This document shows positions 11,607 through 24,700 of a DNA stretch of 64,000 bases, piece after piece. The stretch comes from Phalacrocorax aristotelis. Its lineage: Eukaryota; Chordata; Aves; Suliformes; Phalacrocoracidae. The stretch is taken from NCBI RefSeq assembly GCF_949628215.1, contig NC_134288.1:11415682-11479681 (forward strand), in the 5' to 3' direction. Below the pieces are notes generated by a model. It saw nothing but the letters and a program-made list of their open reading frames with translations. It made no database searches and was not told where the DNA came from. How positions within the stretch are numbered: the stretch's first letter is position 1; every line of letters begins with the position of its first letter. A program made the position numbers and the translations under genes.

Positions 11607-12275
11607 AATAGAATCATAGAATCATTGAATTGTTAAGGTTGGAAAATACCCTTAAGATCATCGAGTCCAACCGCTAACCTATCACTGCCAAGGCCACCAC
11701 TAAACCATACCCTCAAGCACCACGTCTGCCCTTCTTTTAAATACCTCCAGGGATGGTGACTCCCCCACCTCTCTGGGCAGCCTGTGCCAGGGCCTGACAG
11801 ACCTTTCTGTGAAGAAGTTTTTTCTAATGTCCAACCTAAACTTCCCCTGGCGCAGCTTGAGGCTGTTTCCTCTCGTCCTATCGCTTGTTACCAGGGAGAA
11901 GAGACCGACCCCCGCCTCGCTACAGCCTCCTTTCAGGTGGTTGCAGAGAGCGAGAAGGGCTCCCCTCAGCCCCCTCTTCTCCAGGCTAAACCCCCCCAGC
12001 CCCCTCAGCCGCCCCCCAGCACACTTGTGCCCCAGACCCTGCCCCAGCCCCGCTGCCCTTCTCTGGACACGCTCCAGCCCCTCCAGGGCCTTCTTGTCCC
12101 GAGGGGCCCAAACCTGAGCCCAGCATTCGAGGTGGGGCCTCCCCAGGGCCGAGCACAGGGGCCCCATCCCTGCCCGGCTCCTGCTGGCCACACCAGTGCT
12201 GACACAAGCCCGGGGGCTGGTGGCCTCCTTGGCCACCTGGGCACTGCTGGCTCATGCCCAGCCGGCTGTCTGAAA
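11607..12275 (-). mobile_element. CR1 LINE 3' fragment, with the end of its reverse-transcriptase frame
   Basis: Read on the minus strand, this is a 5'-truncated CR1 non-LTR retrotransposon. It ends in the diagnostic CR1 tail, with the repeated octamer complement AGAATCAT at 11609-11625 on the plus strand. A 178-codon frame (12236-11700) is still open and matches the C-terminal end of CR1 ORF2: [21 protein letters not shown], then [27 protein letters not shown] and the terminal VVLEGMV. The element is unusually GC-rich. It lies in the same sense as COL20A1, and its 3' end stops about 43 nt before the first coding exon of that gene. Confidence 0.93.
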
Positions 12276-15200
12276 CAATAACCAGATTTTTTGCAGTCTT
12301 TAGTTAAGGGACCGCAAGCTGAGATCTACAGCTCTATACATCACTGATGGCACTGAAAGAGTAGATGGAGAAGAACATACAGAATTTTCCTGCAGTTCCT
12401 ATATATTATTTTACATTCTTGGTCTCTCTAGTACATCTGTTCACTGCACTGGACCAGTACTAAATGGAGTTTATACACCTGGTGGGGAGTAGGCTTTGAC
12501 CCAGTACTCCTCTCAGCCGGCTTTGTCCTGGAGATGGGCACTGCCCGCTTGGTAAGACAGTCTCAACACTGGTACAACATGTGCTGGGTTCTGCTCTGAT
12601 CACAGAAATAAGCAACATTGGCCAAGTCACTGAACAGACATAGATTCCAGAACACCTTCTGTTTTAAATAATACAGAAGTAATTATTTCCAATTATCATG
12701 ACCAAAATCAATATAGGCATACGAACACACAGCATCTTTCTCATGTCTCTGCACTGCATGCACTGATGGTAAGGTGAAAAGCATTTAGAGGAGCACTCTT
12801 AGGCAGACGAGCTCCTTGCACCACAGATTTAATGACCCTGCAGTCACTGTGATAAAGCAATCACAGTGCTTTCTGCAGCAGGAGGGATACCGCAGGCCTA
12901 GCTGAATTTATGTCAACAGTTTAGAAGCAAGGGTTTTATTTCTTATTTCACACTGGAGTTCCCAAGATGTTACATTCAGGACTTGTTGAGACAGTCTTGT
13001 TTTAACTTGTTCACCTGAACAAGACTGAAATGCAGATGCAGTCACAAACTTAATCATGGCAGAGGATCAGTTTGACTTACACGTCACCTCTGCAGCACTG
13101 ACGAAGCTGGCTGGCTAAGGACAGCCCGCCTCCAGCCCACAGACCTCGAGCACCTGCAGTTAGTTTGTGGCTCTGGATTTCAGTTTTATTCAGTTTGGGT
13201 CAGAAATGTCAGGTCAGCGTAAAACCACCCTGATGGAAACAGTGTCCCCCCCTTGTCTCAGTCTCAACACACCAGGTTTAAAATATATGCTGTTGGCCTT
13301 TTGCAACGCACCGCTGGCATCTGTCATTTTTGTGTTACACATTTCAACCTTATTGCTTTTGGCAGAACCAGCCCATGCACAAGTTTCCTCCACCGTCGTC
13401 TGCAGTGACATTTCACTTCTGTTCATTCTGATGGACAGGTATTTAAAGGCTCCTGGCAAATGCCTATTTCCCTTAAATATGTCAGCATTTTAGAGATTTT
13501 AAGGAAAAATAAATATTCGCGAGTGGCCCAGCCATGATCTCCTGGGGTTTAAATCTGTTCTAAATTGCTGTAAGAATGAATGGAAAAATATGCAAGTTAT
13601 AACAGGGAGATATTAACCACCCTACTCAGTCAGTGATTTTTTTTTTTTGATTGAAGATCAGGTTCTACAGAACAACTGCAGTGTAACTGAAGCCCTTATC
13701 CATGGGAAACACTTGCTTTATTTTTTTTTTCCCAGCTAATAAAATGAAGTCATTGCTTATAAAAAACAGCAGACATTTTAAAGGTGGGTTTCAGAAATCT
13801 GACTGTCACCTCAGAAAAGCAAAGCCTGCGCTGGCTGCAGAGGTACCTGTGTCAAACAACAGCAAGAAGCCTGCATTTCTGAAAAATTCCCTGAGTCAAA
13901 AGTTCATTTGTGCCATTTTGCAATGTCACCAAACTGCTCTTGATTTCCTTGCAACTTCCCTGTGGCTCTGCTGGCAAATGGGATGGCAAACGGGATGCCA
14001 AACTCTGGCAAAAGCACTGGGTCATGTATCAACTTTTCATGTTAACAAAGGTTATACAGGGTCCAAAGCCCAGAGAAATAAACTCATGGGCTTCTCCAGC
14101 CTACACTGAACTGGGCTTACTGCAGGGTCCGATTCAGCCAGAATGTTCCACCCTCATGCGTCAGTACAGGTGAGTTCATGTTAACCTAGGTGGGATCCAG
14201 TAAGTCCCCAGGGTGTGGATCTTCACTGTGACTACAGCAAGGAACAGGGGCTTCATCTCTTCTTCCTAACTCAGAGGCAAACCCATCGCTATTTTCCCTC
14301 TTTGCCAACTTTAATTTTCCTACCTGTAAAGCAGGAATAACAAATGCACCTGTTTGAAATGGTGGAAGAGATACAGGTGGAAGAGATACCACCCTGCAGA
14401 GCTCCCTCTCTGCAGGTTACCTCCCCAAGCCCCCCCCAGGTCTCCATGGTCCCTTCCCATCCATTTCTGCCCTCTCCAGTGCCACCAGCCAGCTGGGCTG
14501 AGCTGTGGACCCTGGGAGCGAGGGGACCGCAGTGACAGCCTGCTGGCGGGCAGGCAGCCTCCGGCACGCCAAAGCCTATCTCCCGTTACTCGCCCAGGGA
14601 AGGAATTTGGAGACAGCGACACGTGGAGCATGTGGCATTTCCAGGGCCTGGAAAATGGGTGTGGGGAGGACACACCACTTCCCGCTTGCCCCAGCTGTGT
14701 GCTCAGAGGGGATCTGGAGGTTAAGGCAGTCGGAGATCCCCTTATTTGAAAATGAAGTTTTAAATGTAGTCGCTTTAATTAAAGAAAAAAAAAAATCCAT
14801 GCAAAAAATCCCTGCCCAATGTTTAAATTGGCACAATTAAAAGTTGGGATTTAGGGGCACTGTGAATTATTTCCACCCCCCACATCCACTGTTTGGGGAT
14901 ATTTCCTCATCCCAGAGGGCATCACTGTCTCTGCGCAGAAGCAATGTCACCCACTCGCTGCCGCACACATGAGCAGTGCCAGAGACAGCCCTGCAGAAGG
15001 CACCAGCAAGCTGCCAGGGGTAGCCAGATGCAGGGAGTATATCTGTCCCGCACTCCCTGAGCGCTCTTTGCTAGTTAAAGAGCTTAAAACAAAACTACAT
15101 TCATCAAACCCTTTCTGTTCTCTCCTGGAAATCTCCTGTATTTCAGTTCCACCACTGAACAAAAACTCTCAATTATCCCAGCACCAATCTCAAAAGTGTA

Positions 15201-18200
15201 AGGCACAAGTTTCACTTCTAGGCTGAGCTTTTGCAGCTCCCCACGGCCAAGGCAGGCTTAGTAACATCAGCAGACCCACACCACACCTCCAGGAGGGAAA
15301 AACCCAGACAACTGCTATTGCTAACAAACTTTTCCAAGTACTTTCCTCTCTGGCAGCCATTTCCTTCACATTTTATACTATTAACCACAAAATAGAAGGG
15401 GAAAAAAAAAAACCAACCAAAGTGCATTTCTCACAGCCATCACTCCAAAAGAACTGCTAAAGCAGTCCTGGCAATATTTAGATCAGACCTGCAGCGAACA
15501 CGAGTCCTGACGCTGCTTCACCGTAAGAAGATGAGACCTGGCAGCCCCGTGCAGCATCGGCAGCGCTGCCCCAAGCTGAGCTGCACCAGCTCCAAGTTTC
15601 CCAGAGACCAAAACCCCGCAGAAGTTCCCTGCTCGGCCGATACCCACGCATGCCCCAAAACGACACAGCCCCTCCTCAGCACCCCTGCGAACCAAGCCCC
15701 AAAGGGGAATGAGCCACAGACCTCTGTGCAGCGGCACGGCTTTCCCTGGAGTCAGCCGGAAGGTGCGATGAACCCAGCTACATTCTTAAATTGTGGGAGA
15801 AGCAGCCCTGGCGCCTTGTCTGCTCCTCGGCGTGATCAGAGATTTCAATTCCCAGACGTCAGGAGGAATAAGGAAGGGGAGGGAGAGCAGGGGGAGAGGG
15901 ACAGCAGTTCCCCCACCTCCCTCTCACCACGCAGTGGAGAGCACTGCTTATCCCCTATGTGCAGCTAAATCAAGCATGCACAAAAAGCAAGAGGCTGCTT
16001 CTATGAAAAACAGTAAACAGCTTTTAGTGTTTTTGCTAACTAAACACTAGATATACATCTAGGAAGCTGCACGCTGATTTCCTAGAGCGCAGCAACAAGT
16101 TGTGGCTCCCGCCCACTGTCAGACTCCCAGGGATGAAGTCATTCACATCCCATTCACATCCCATTAAATATTTTTGAGAGCCCAGTGTTTGCACTGAAGG
16201 CAAATTACATTGTATTTGTTTAAGGAAATTAAGCACATCTGTAAGTTTTGCAAGGCCAGAGGCTGAATCATGAACTGGAGCTCAGTGGTGTTACAGACTT
16301 CCCAGCTGTGGGATGCAGGCCTGACCTCCACCAGCATGTCATCCCCAGCCCCGGCAGTGCCCGGGAGAGCTGCCCAGCTCCTCACCAAAACTTTTTTGGA
16401 AAGATTTTGTCTTCATTGCCAGGAATGGAACAACTGACAGTGGCACTTCTCATTACAAATGGAGGCCAGATTTTCAGCTGCACCTCTGGGGACCGTCAGC
16501 ATCAGTGTCCCATTGCAACAGAGCAAGCTGCAAGAAACTCGCAATTGCCGTTCTACAGGAGACAGCTTTGAAAGTGTCAACTCAGTTAAAAACCATTATT
16601 TTTTTCCTAAATATTTGTGCACACTAGAGAAACATTTAGTAGTTCATCGCCACTTTATAATCCAGTAAGTATTTAGAAGCATCACAAAACACAGGCCAAA
16701 GGATAACACTAAAAGGAATCACTTAAATCTTAAGACAAAACATGGAGCATTTGGTAGCCTGTGGAGACAGAGCTGTCACTGCCCTACTTGTAAATACCAC
16801 AAATTACCTCTTCTGTGATTCCTGCTGGATTTCAGTAGTTGCTCAATTTTGCTGCAGTTTACTTTCAAACTGGGAGGAAGTGAGAAAGGAAAGAGCACAG
16901 ATCTCCTGCGCTTCACTTTCCATGAATTCAGATCCAGAGCTAAAATTCATGCTCTGTTTACATCAGAAAAAAATCTGGACTGCTTCCAGTGCTTATGTTC
17001 AGGTTGTTGCTTTCTGGCCTGCCTTCCCCAAGGTGCCCACAAAACACTGTGGTCTCCTGGCTTTGACTTTAGTTGAGGCCCAACGCTGTGGATTAAAACT
17101 TGGGGCCACCACAGACACACAAGCCTTCCCTAAACAGCAACACAAACCAGAATTTAAAAAGCAAAAAGGCAGGTGGATGCTGCTTTGCCTGGGCACCGAA
17201 TGGTTAGAAATAACAACCGTGAGTATATTGACAAATGGCTTAAAAGATTGTCTGGTTTCACTTAAGGGCTGGAAGGACCCCAGTGGATTATCAGTGCAAA
17301 CATCTTGCTTGGACTACGTTCCAGGAACACTGTGGTCCAAGTAGTCCTATTCCTATTACCTCTGCACCAGCGCTGGGCGAGCACATATCCCTTTACACCA
17401 AGGGAAAAAAAAAAAGGCAGCCAGCAGTAACACAATACCTAATATACAGCTGACACCAGATTTTCCAAGAGAGTCAGCTCCCACTTTAACACAAATCAAA
17501 GTTAATTTTTTTTTTCTTTGGGTTTTTGGTTTATTTTTTTTAAAGACTTGGTTGGTGGCCAGAATAGCTGCACTGAGGGACCTGCCGTAAGCAGGAGTGC
17601 TGGAAATCATCCTGCTGTATGCACAACATTGCAGGCTGATCACAAGCAGGATGCTCTGTGAACTGGAGAGCAAGAAACATCCCCAGTTTCTTGTTATTAC
17701 TTGTTATTCTACATTTAGTTCACTTTCAGGGTAGCCTGCATATGAATATTCTGCATTGCCTGCAAATACCATCACCCTGGCAGCAGCAGGGACCAGGGAG
17801 GCTGGATTTTGGTGGCTTTCACTCATTTCTGTTCCCTCCCAGAGCAGACTATGACACATTTCCTTTTGGGCAGACACTGTTTAGGGTCTCTTCCCCACTG
17901 CCTCCCGTCACTAGGTTGGTACCAGTCCAACGTTTGGGACCTCTGCCTGGCTCCATGCCGAGGTGAGGCTGGTTAATGAATTTAAGCACTATTAGGGGGT
18001 GGGGACAGAAAAAGCACAATCGTAGAAGTCTCACCTCTTCAAGAAACAGCTGGGAAGAGCAACTAGTCCTAGTTGTAAGCGTGGCTCAGCCAAGAGAGTA
18101 GCAGAAGCCTTAGACTTTTGTTACAAGGAAGCATACATCATTGAATTCATTTCCTTATTTTCTTGACAGAGTCAATGGCACGGCTTAGTGGGCCATCTGG

Positions 18201-18460
18201 AAAGCACATTGTGTTCTCGGTAGACTGCTCAGACCATTCAGGGGAGGTCAGACGTACTCACTTGGTATCAAACTTCTTGCTGCTTACCAGCTTGTACCAC
18301 CTGCCTTGCAGCTTGGCTGGGTGAATGGCTTGTTCTAAGGCTTGGTTGAACTCTCCCACTGGCATTAAAAAGGAGCTGCAAGAGCTTAGACCCTCTAAAG
18401 ATCACGCAGAGTCAAATATTTCAGCAACATACAAATCTGAGACTTGTCTATTAGAATGCA
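12276..18460. other. Intergenic region between COL20A1 and the DEPTOR-like gene
   Basis: About 6 kb with no coding exon I can support. It should hold the COL20A1 promoter and possibly an untranslated first exon, but I could not identify either from the sequence. It contains short T and A runs (13638-13648, 13721-13730, 14784-14795, 15400-15412, 17508-17516). The longest open frame in the window (16742-17344, plus, 200 codons) lies here but resembles no protein. Confidence 0.5.
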
Positions 18461-18466
18461 TTTATT
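18461..18466 (-). terminator. Polyadenylation signal AATAAA of the DEPTOR-like gene
   Basis: The plus strand reads TTTATT, which is AATAAA on the coding strand, 130 nt after the TGA at 18596-18598. It is the nearest canonical hexamer and implies a short 3' UTR. Confidence 0.65.
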
Positions 18467-18595
18467 TGGAGATATACTAAAATGCCTGGCTAACATTTCA
18501 CAGTGAATGGTCAAGCTTGGTCCCTCCCCACAGTCCATCCTTGCTTAGCGGAGTGTCCTGCCTTTCCAAATAGCGGTGGGATGAGACTCCTTTGC

Positions 18596-18721
18596 TCATT
18601 CAATGGCTTCCATGACTTCCATCACCAGAGTTCGTGGTCCCGTCATGATGAGGCTGCTGATGGTCTGATAGTCCAGGTGCAAAACGTACATACCATTCAC
18701 TGAGAAAACAAACTGGCACAC
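18596..18721 (-). CDS. DEPTOR-like exon 9: end of PDZ domain and stop
   Basis: The translation includes VCQFVFSVNGMYVLHLDY, then TGPRTLVMEVMEAIE and TGA at 18598-18596, completing the PDZ. The acceptor is TTGCAG|GTGTG. Length is 126 nt including the stop, residues 356-396. Confidence 0.92.
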   Translation of the reverse strand: MCQFVFSVNGMYVLHLDYQTISSLIMTGPRTLVMEVMEAIE

Positions 18722-21700
18722 CTGCAAGGGGAGGAAGGGCAGGTTACTTTCAGCCAGGGTCTTCGTGGCAACTTCTGCTCTTGACTGACTATAGCCAGAG
18801 GCTGCAATGCAAATAACTTGCTACAAGATCCTGCAAACCCTAAAGCATTACCCACTCCGTAAGCTACACTAATAATCATTGTGCTACGATCACTATATCA
18901 TAAAAAAGGGACCAAAGGGATTTAGACAGTGAGCTAACGGAGAGAGGGAAAAAAAAAAAACCAAACTCATTTATGAGCAGTGGTTCGTTTCACAGATGGA
19001 AATGAGGCACAATATTAACATCTAGCTATTTGGTAGCAAATGAGATTAGGTAAGGAGAAATTAACTGGGCTCTTGAGTAAATGAAACAAATTCATCCATC
19101 CCCCTCCAATCCTGCCTGAAGCAAACAAGGAGTCACACTCTGCCTCTGAAGAATCCCATTATTTCAAATATCCATGTGTCTTTAGACTTTAGCAGCTTGT
19201 AAAAATTACTCCCTCGCTGCTGAGGTTTCTGTAGGGAACGGTGACACTCAACATTTCTTTCATTCATGCCTAAAGCTATACACCAGAACCCATACATGCC
19301 TCGGTCTAAAATGAGTTTCAAGACCTCCGTTCCTTTCACCCGAGCTGGAAATACTGGAAGTTATGGATAAATCAAATCAGGACATAGGTCTAAGGTTATT
19401 AAGCTTTTATGAATACAGAAAAAGGTTGCACACAGAACTACATTGCTAATAGCAGAGAAACACAAAACGCGTTACATCTCAGGAGCCGTGAGAGCAGGTG
19501 ATTCAGGATAAAGCTCTGCTCCTTCCCTGCTTCACTGGTGTTATGTGGAGATGAACTGGGAATTCTCTGCTTTGTTTTTAGCAGCTCAAACATTTTCAAC
19601 AGCTACAAAGCCTGCCACAGGGACTGCTTACTTTTAACAGTTTTTTCAGTTTTAGCTGCCCAGAGCCCCTGTGCTGCCCTGGCAGAAGGCAAATCCACCG
19701 CCGCGCAGTGACACGCAGTGCACTTTGCCTGCAGAGAGCATCCTTCCCTCCGTCTCCAACAGCACTGCCAGAGCTCCACATGCCAACTCGGACTGATCTC
19801 CACTGCCGGAGGTGGGATTATCACGGAGGATGTGTTCAGCCACAAAAACGCAAACAGGACAATGACCTGCCTCCTATTTAGTCACCATGAGTAAGAAGTA
19901 CCTTCATCCCTGCAGCAGCCGCCGGTCCTCCTGGATCCACTGCCTGGATGTGGCAAGGTCTTCCTCCTCGAACCACAAACCCCCAGCCCACTGCATCCCC
20001 CACAATCTACAAGCAGAACAAGTGTTTTAAAAAACCAAGGAATAGGTTGGATAGAGGAGATGCAACAGCTCCTAGTGAGACGGAGAGCTGTGCTCATGAT
20101 CCTAATCTGTCACGGGTGGGAGAGAAAGGGCTGTGCACCAAGTGAGACACAGAACCACAGATTAATTGCTGTCTGCAAAGCTGCTTTCTGATTAATATTC
20201 CCTGCCAGCAAGTGCAGAAGGGTGAAGCACAGGCAGCATGAATTTGAAGTGCAAGGCATGCACCAAGAGCGTGTTGAGAACATTTCCAGAGCACGTACAT
20301 TGTGCCTTTTCCTTGGCACAGGAGGGCATTTCCAGCGTGGAAGTAGCCACTCTTAATTTTTTCCCACTCTGATCTCAGTCTGTCAGAGCAGTTTGCTGTA
20401 ATACTGTGGCCATCTGATGTGACTAAAAGAGAAAAGGAATTCCCACAGGACTTTGCACATTATCCATATAACTAAATAACAGCAACTGTACAGCTAAGCA
20501 GAAGGAAATGAGCCATGAAAGGCCCAGGCTGGCAGAGTTGAAGGGCAGGGCAAGAGCATTCAGGAGGAGAATGAACAGTCAGTCTGCATACATGCCATAC
20601 TAATCACCAGTTTTATTTTTCTTGCTCCTTCCTGCCAATTTCTACAGCGCAGTTAATTTTGAAACTTGATCCAAAGCTCCTCTCTAACCCCACTTGTGTC
20701 AAAGCAGTATGGCAAGACAGCCCTCATGCTTCCTAAACTGGACACTGTGAGATTCCCCCTTTCAGATGTGGGCAGGAAGGGGCTGAGAAGCTTTACACAA
20801 AAATAAACACACACAATAGGATCTGCAGGACAGGAACTCTCCTGCAACATTCTCACCCAGCCACCCACCAGTCCTGCCTTGACCAGTCCTACACCTTTAG
20901 AAATAATTAGAAAAGCAAAAGCCCAAAACTCAGGTTGTCTGAACACATTTTGCAGTGTGTTTATTTTGCCCATGAAAACAAGCCCATGGTAAGAAAGGCA
21001 AGAGCGGCCCTCGGATGCTCCCCGTTCAGCGCTGCTCCATCAGACGCCGATGGAGCATATCAACATACCAGGTCTGCAGCAGGAACCTGAAAGATGCATA
21101 AAGCCATGCATAAAGGTGATACCTGTGTGACAGAGGATGAGTGTCAAAGTCTCAACTGTCACAAGACTTGACTGATTCTAGAGTTTGTATGGAGCTGGAT
21201 GAAACATAAAAGGAGTTTTTTGTCCAGAATTCTCTTTCCTGATCTACCCCTTTAATATACATTACACTAAAGCAGAGGCTGCACACATTTTCACCCACAA
21301 GAATACCTGCAGACACTGACCCGCTGAGACTCACCAAGAAAAAGCCATGATGATGTGACATGCAATCAAAGTTTCAACGTACAGAGGTCAGGGCAGCAGA
21401 CAAAGCCATCAAAGGGCAGTCAGAGAGCTCAACACTGTTGGGTTAGCAATACCATTCACCATGGTCACTTACAGTTAGTGTTTTCTTGATGTAGGGGGCC
21501 CCAGGGGACAGGAGCTCTTCATTGGTGACAGGTCTCTTTAACACTAGAGCAGAAGGTGACAGATCAGAATCTAGGGTTTCATACAGTGAAGTGCATAACA
21601 AGGCAGCCTGGGGATTACCATGGGCTGCAGAGCAGATGTTAGAACCAGCCACAGCTCCTGCACACAGAAACCTTTGCATTCATCTCAATGGTTTTCAAAA

Positions 21701-24700
21701 CACTTGCACAACTTTTCAAATCAAGACTCAGAGGTGAGGCTGACCCTCTCCTCTTGTAAGTCACCAAGCTGACAGTGGATGGGTTTGGACCTGAGGCTTG
21801 AGCTAGCCCGTGCCCTGCAGGAACAGATGTCTCCTGTGCAATGACAGGGCAGTGCAGAAGCGCAGACCTGATTTGGGGTTGCACTCAGCCACAGGAGGGA
21901 ATACCAGCGTAGGAGTAGTGCTGAAGTAGGGGTTGGAGTTTCCAGCAAGGGAAGTGATGCTGCTCCTTCGAACCGCTGAGACGATTTTGATCTCCTTCTG
22001 AACTGAAAGAGGCAGAAATAACAATTACCCAAGGAAGGAACAGATTAGTTTAAAATAACAAACTTCCCCCACCAGCCTGATCCACATCTGAAAGGTAAGC
22101 ATGCACTGAAGATAGCATTTGAGCTTAGAAAGTATAAAACTAGCTTCAAAGAAAGATCAAGAGCTGAGTTGATGGTGAGTTGAATTATTTTCCTGGGAGC
22201 TGTGATAGAGACTGCCACTGCATCATGACACCCACCACAAACCAGTGGGATGGGCGGTCACTTCACGGGATGCCTGGAAGAACATCCTACACTCTGCTGG
22301 AGCAACACCCTCAGCTCTAGCATACTCTGGTGATGTAGTCCGTGTTTTCAGACCCCTCCACAAACACACCCACAGTTACCAGAGAGAAAGCTGGTGTTGC
22401 CTGGGTCTGGGTTGAGCTTGCGAAGACAAAAGGGGCTGTCTGGGCTCTCGGAGAGGGTGCGAGAAGAGTTCTCGTTGAGTAACTCTGTGAGACGACACCT
22501 ACGTCGAAAATTGATCCAGAATTGGTAGAGGATGTCACTGTCAAAGAAGTGATGCCTGTTGAGGACTAGGAGAGAACAGGGGAGGAGGGAGAGGGTGAAG
22601 GGGTGTGAAAAATATATAGCAAATATACTGAGGTATGCAGATTAAGTGCTTTTAATGCCTCTGTGTTCTGCTGCAGTTTTTCTGACTGTTTAAGAATGCT
22701 ACCTCCAGGGAAGGAGGAACAGCAGGGCCACTTCCCCAGGAGATGCTGTCTCCCAGGGGTATACCGCCAAGTCACAGTCCTCCACCTGTCCCAAGACACT
22801 CAGGGGACTCCCTGCCTCGTGAACTGGAAGTTTAACTCCTGCAGATGGTTGTGATCCCCAGCCAAGTGGAGCTGAACATTACATCCTCACAACCCAGTCC
22901 TCCAAACCCCAGGGTGGGTCCCAGTCCTGCAGCTGGAGGCTTTGAAGAACTGAAGAGCAATATCTCAGATTTCAATTCAAAGCCTTTGTGGGTGGTGAAA
23001 GGCTGCTCCGATATCAAAGGTCACCAGCTCCAAACATAGAACTAAAAGACCCTGTTACCATCTCCAAGTGGGCACTTGACCAGCACTTGTTGCATGACAA
23101 GAATGGGCATTTGTTCCTAGCACAGCCTGGACAACTACACTTATCTCTTGCTTTCCATCCCAGCTCCAGGCGGACCCTCACTCACCGTGCTGAATGATCC
23201 CATGCTCGAGCAGTGCCCGTCCCAGCTCCACCGCTTCCTTTCGGTTCTCCGCTTCTCCCTCCTGAACGAGCCAGTCAATCATCTCACAGCCCAGGAAAGT
23301 CCTCTGGTACTTCACCGAGTTCTCCTCTCTCACCTTCAGAATTGACTCGTCCATGCTCACCAGCCTGGCACAGAGGTGGGACAAGGGTCCCGTGATGCTG
23401 TGCAGCCCGTGCTGTCCCATGCGGGAGCTGCAGCCAGCTGAAGCAAGGCCAAGAGAAGCGAGCAAAGCGTTACAGCCAAAACATTGCTGCCTGGGAGCAG
23501 AGAGAAGGGAGAAACGCAGCGCTGCCGTCAGGCAGCTTTGTAAATCTTCATCACAGGGGAGGAAGCAGCTTCAGCAAAACCAGCTGAGCTGCAACCTCAG
23601 CTAAAGTCCCCAGGGAAAGTCAAGCAAGCGAACAAATACATGCAACAACTGGCAGATAGTCCAAACTGATGGAGAAGGCGCGTTTCAGTTAACACATGTC
23701 TAGTTCGGAACATATGTGAGAGCTAAACCCTGTGCCTCCACGAGAGGGTGCAGCGGGCTCAGCCATGAGATGTGCTGGATGCTCTCCCCGGCCCCATGGC
23801 CACCACCGCAGAGCAAAAGCACAGAGTACAAGGGTTGCACGTCGGCCAGAGGGTCACGGAGGCAGCTGAAATCACCGTCCACCTGGCTGGAGGACTTTTC
23901 CCTCAGTGCCAGTTTGTGAATCTGATAGCCAGGGTTTGAGGATGGGGAAGATGCAAAAAGGCCTTTAAAGGAAACGGGTCCAGAGTGTGGTCTGTGGTTG
24001 AACCAGTCTAACAAAAGGACTTGTGAGATGCCTGTGAAGATGGCTTGGATTTAGAATCAGAAGCAATCAACACAAAGAAAACTAAACACTTGGAGATGGA
24101 AGGGGTTTTCTTTGCTGTCCGATAATTAGTTTTTCCATTACAAATTTTGCAAGTAGGCGAAAAGAGGTGCAGGGATTTAGGCCTACGAGGGTCCCAAAGA
24201 TCCTATACCCTGCTGATTCTGGTGGCACCTAAGTCCTAATAGTGCTGGTGGAAGCAGCTCACTCAGAGGGGCTGGGGGAGTGCTGGGAACGGCCACGGGA
24301 TGTGCCCATCCTGGGAGCACTCAAGCCGCAGACTGGACCCTAGGGCTTCCCTGAACCGGATCCCAGACCTGCACTTGGGTTGGAGCCCTTGAAAGCATCC
24401 ATGAGTTCAGAGTACAGCTCCTGTCCCAACCCAAAGGGGCCACTTGTCCTGCGACTGCGACAGGGCTCAGGAAACAGCATTTCCCGATGTTACAGCACAG
24501 GGCACACAGAAGAAAGAGAAAATCCAGCTGTAGCTGTGGCTCCCAGCTGCAGAGCATCACCAGCAAGCACAGCGAGCAGACCGCACTCCCAACGCCCCTT
24601 GCTGAGAGTTATTTTGCAGGGGAAGGACTCACGTACTTCTCATAAAGACTCTGCCCTCTCATGAACACCTTCACATCCTTACTGAGGGGGAAGGTCCCAT

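Noticed and set aside
11784-12281. Plus-strand 165-codon Pro-rich frame
   Set aside because: It is the antisense shadow of the CR1 ORF2 remnant.
15531-15968. Plus-strand 145-codon frame in moderately GC-rich sequence
   Set aside because: Pro/Ser/Arg-rich translation of GC-rich DNA with several overlapping frames of similar length on both strands; nothing resembles a known protein.
16742-17344. Plus-strand open frame of 200 codons, the longest in the window
   Set aside because: Cys- and Trp-rich composition with no recognisable motif, no supporting promoter or poly(A) signal, intergenic. A chance frame is likely.
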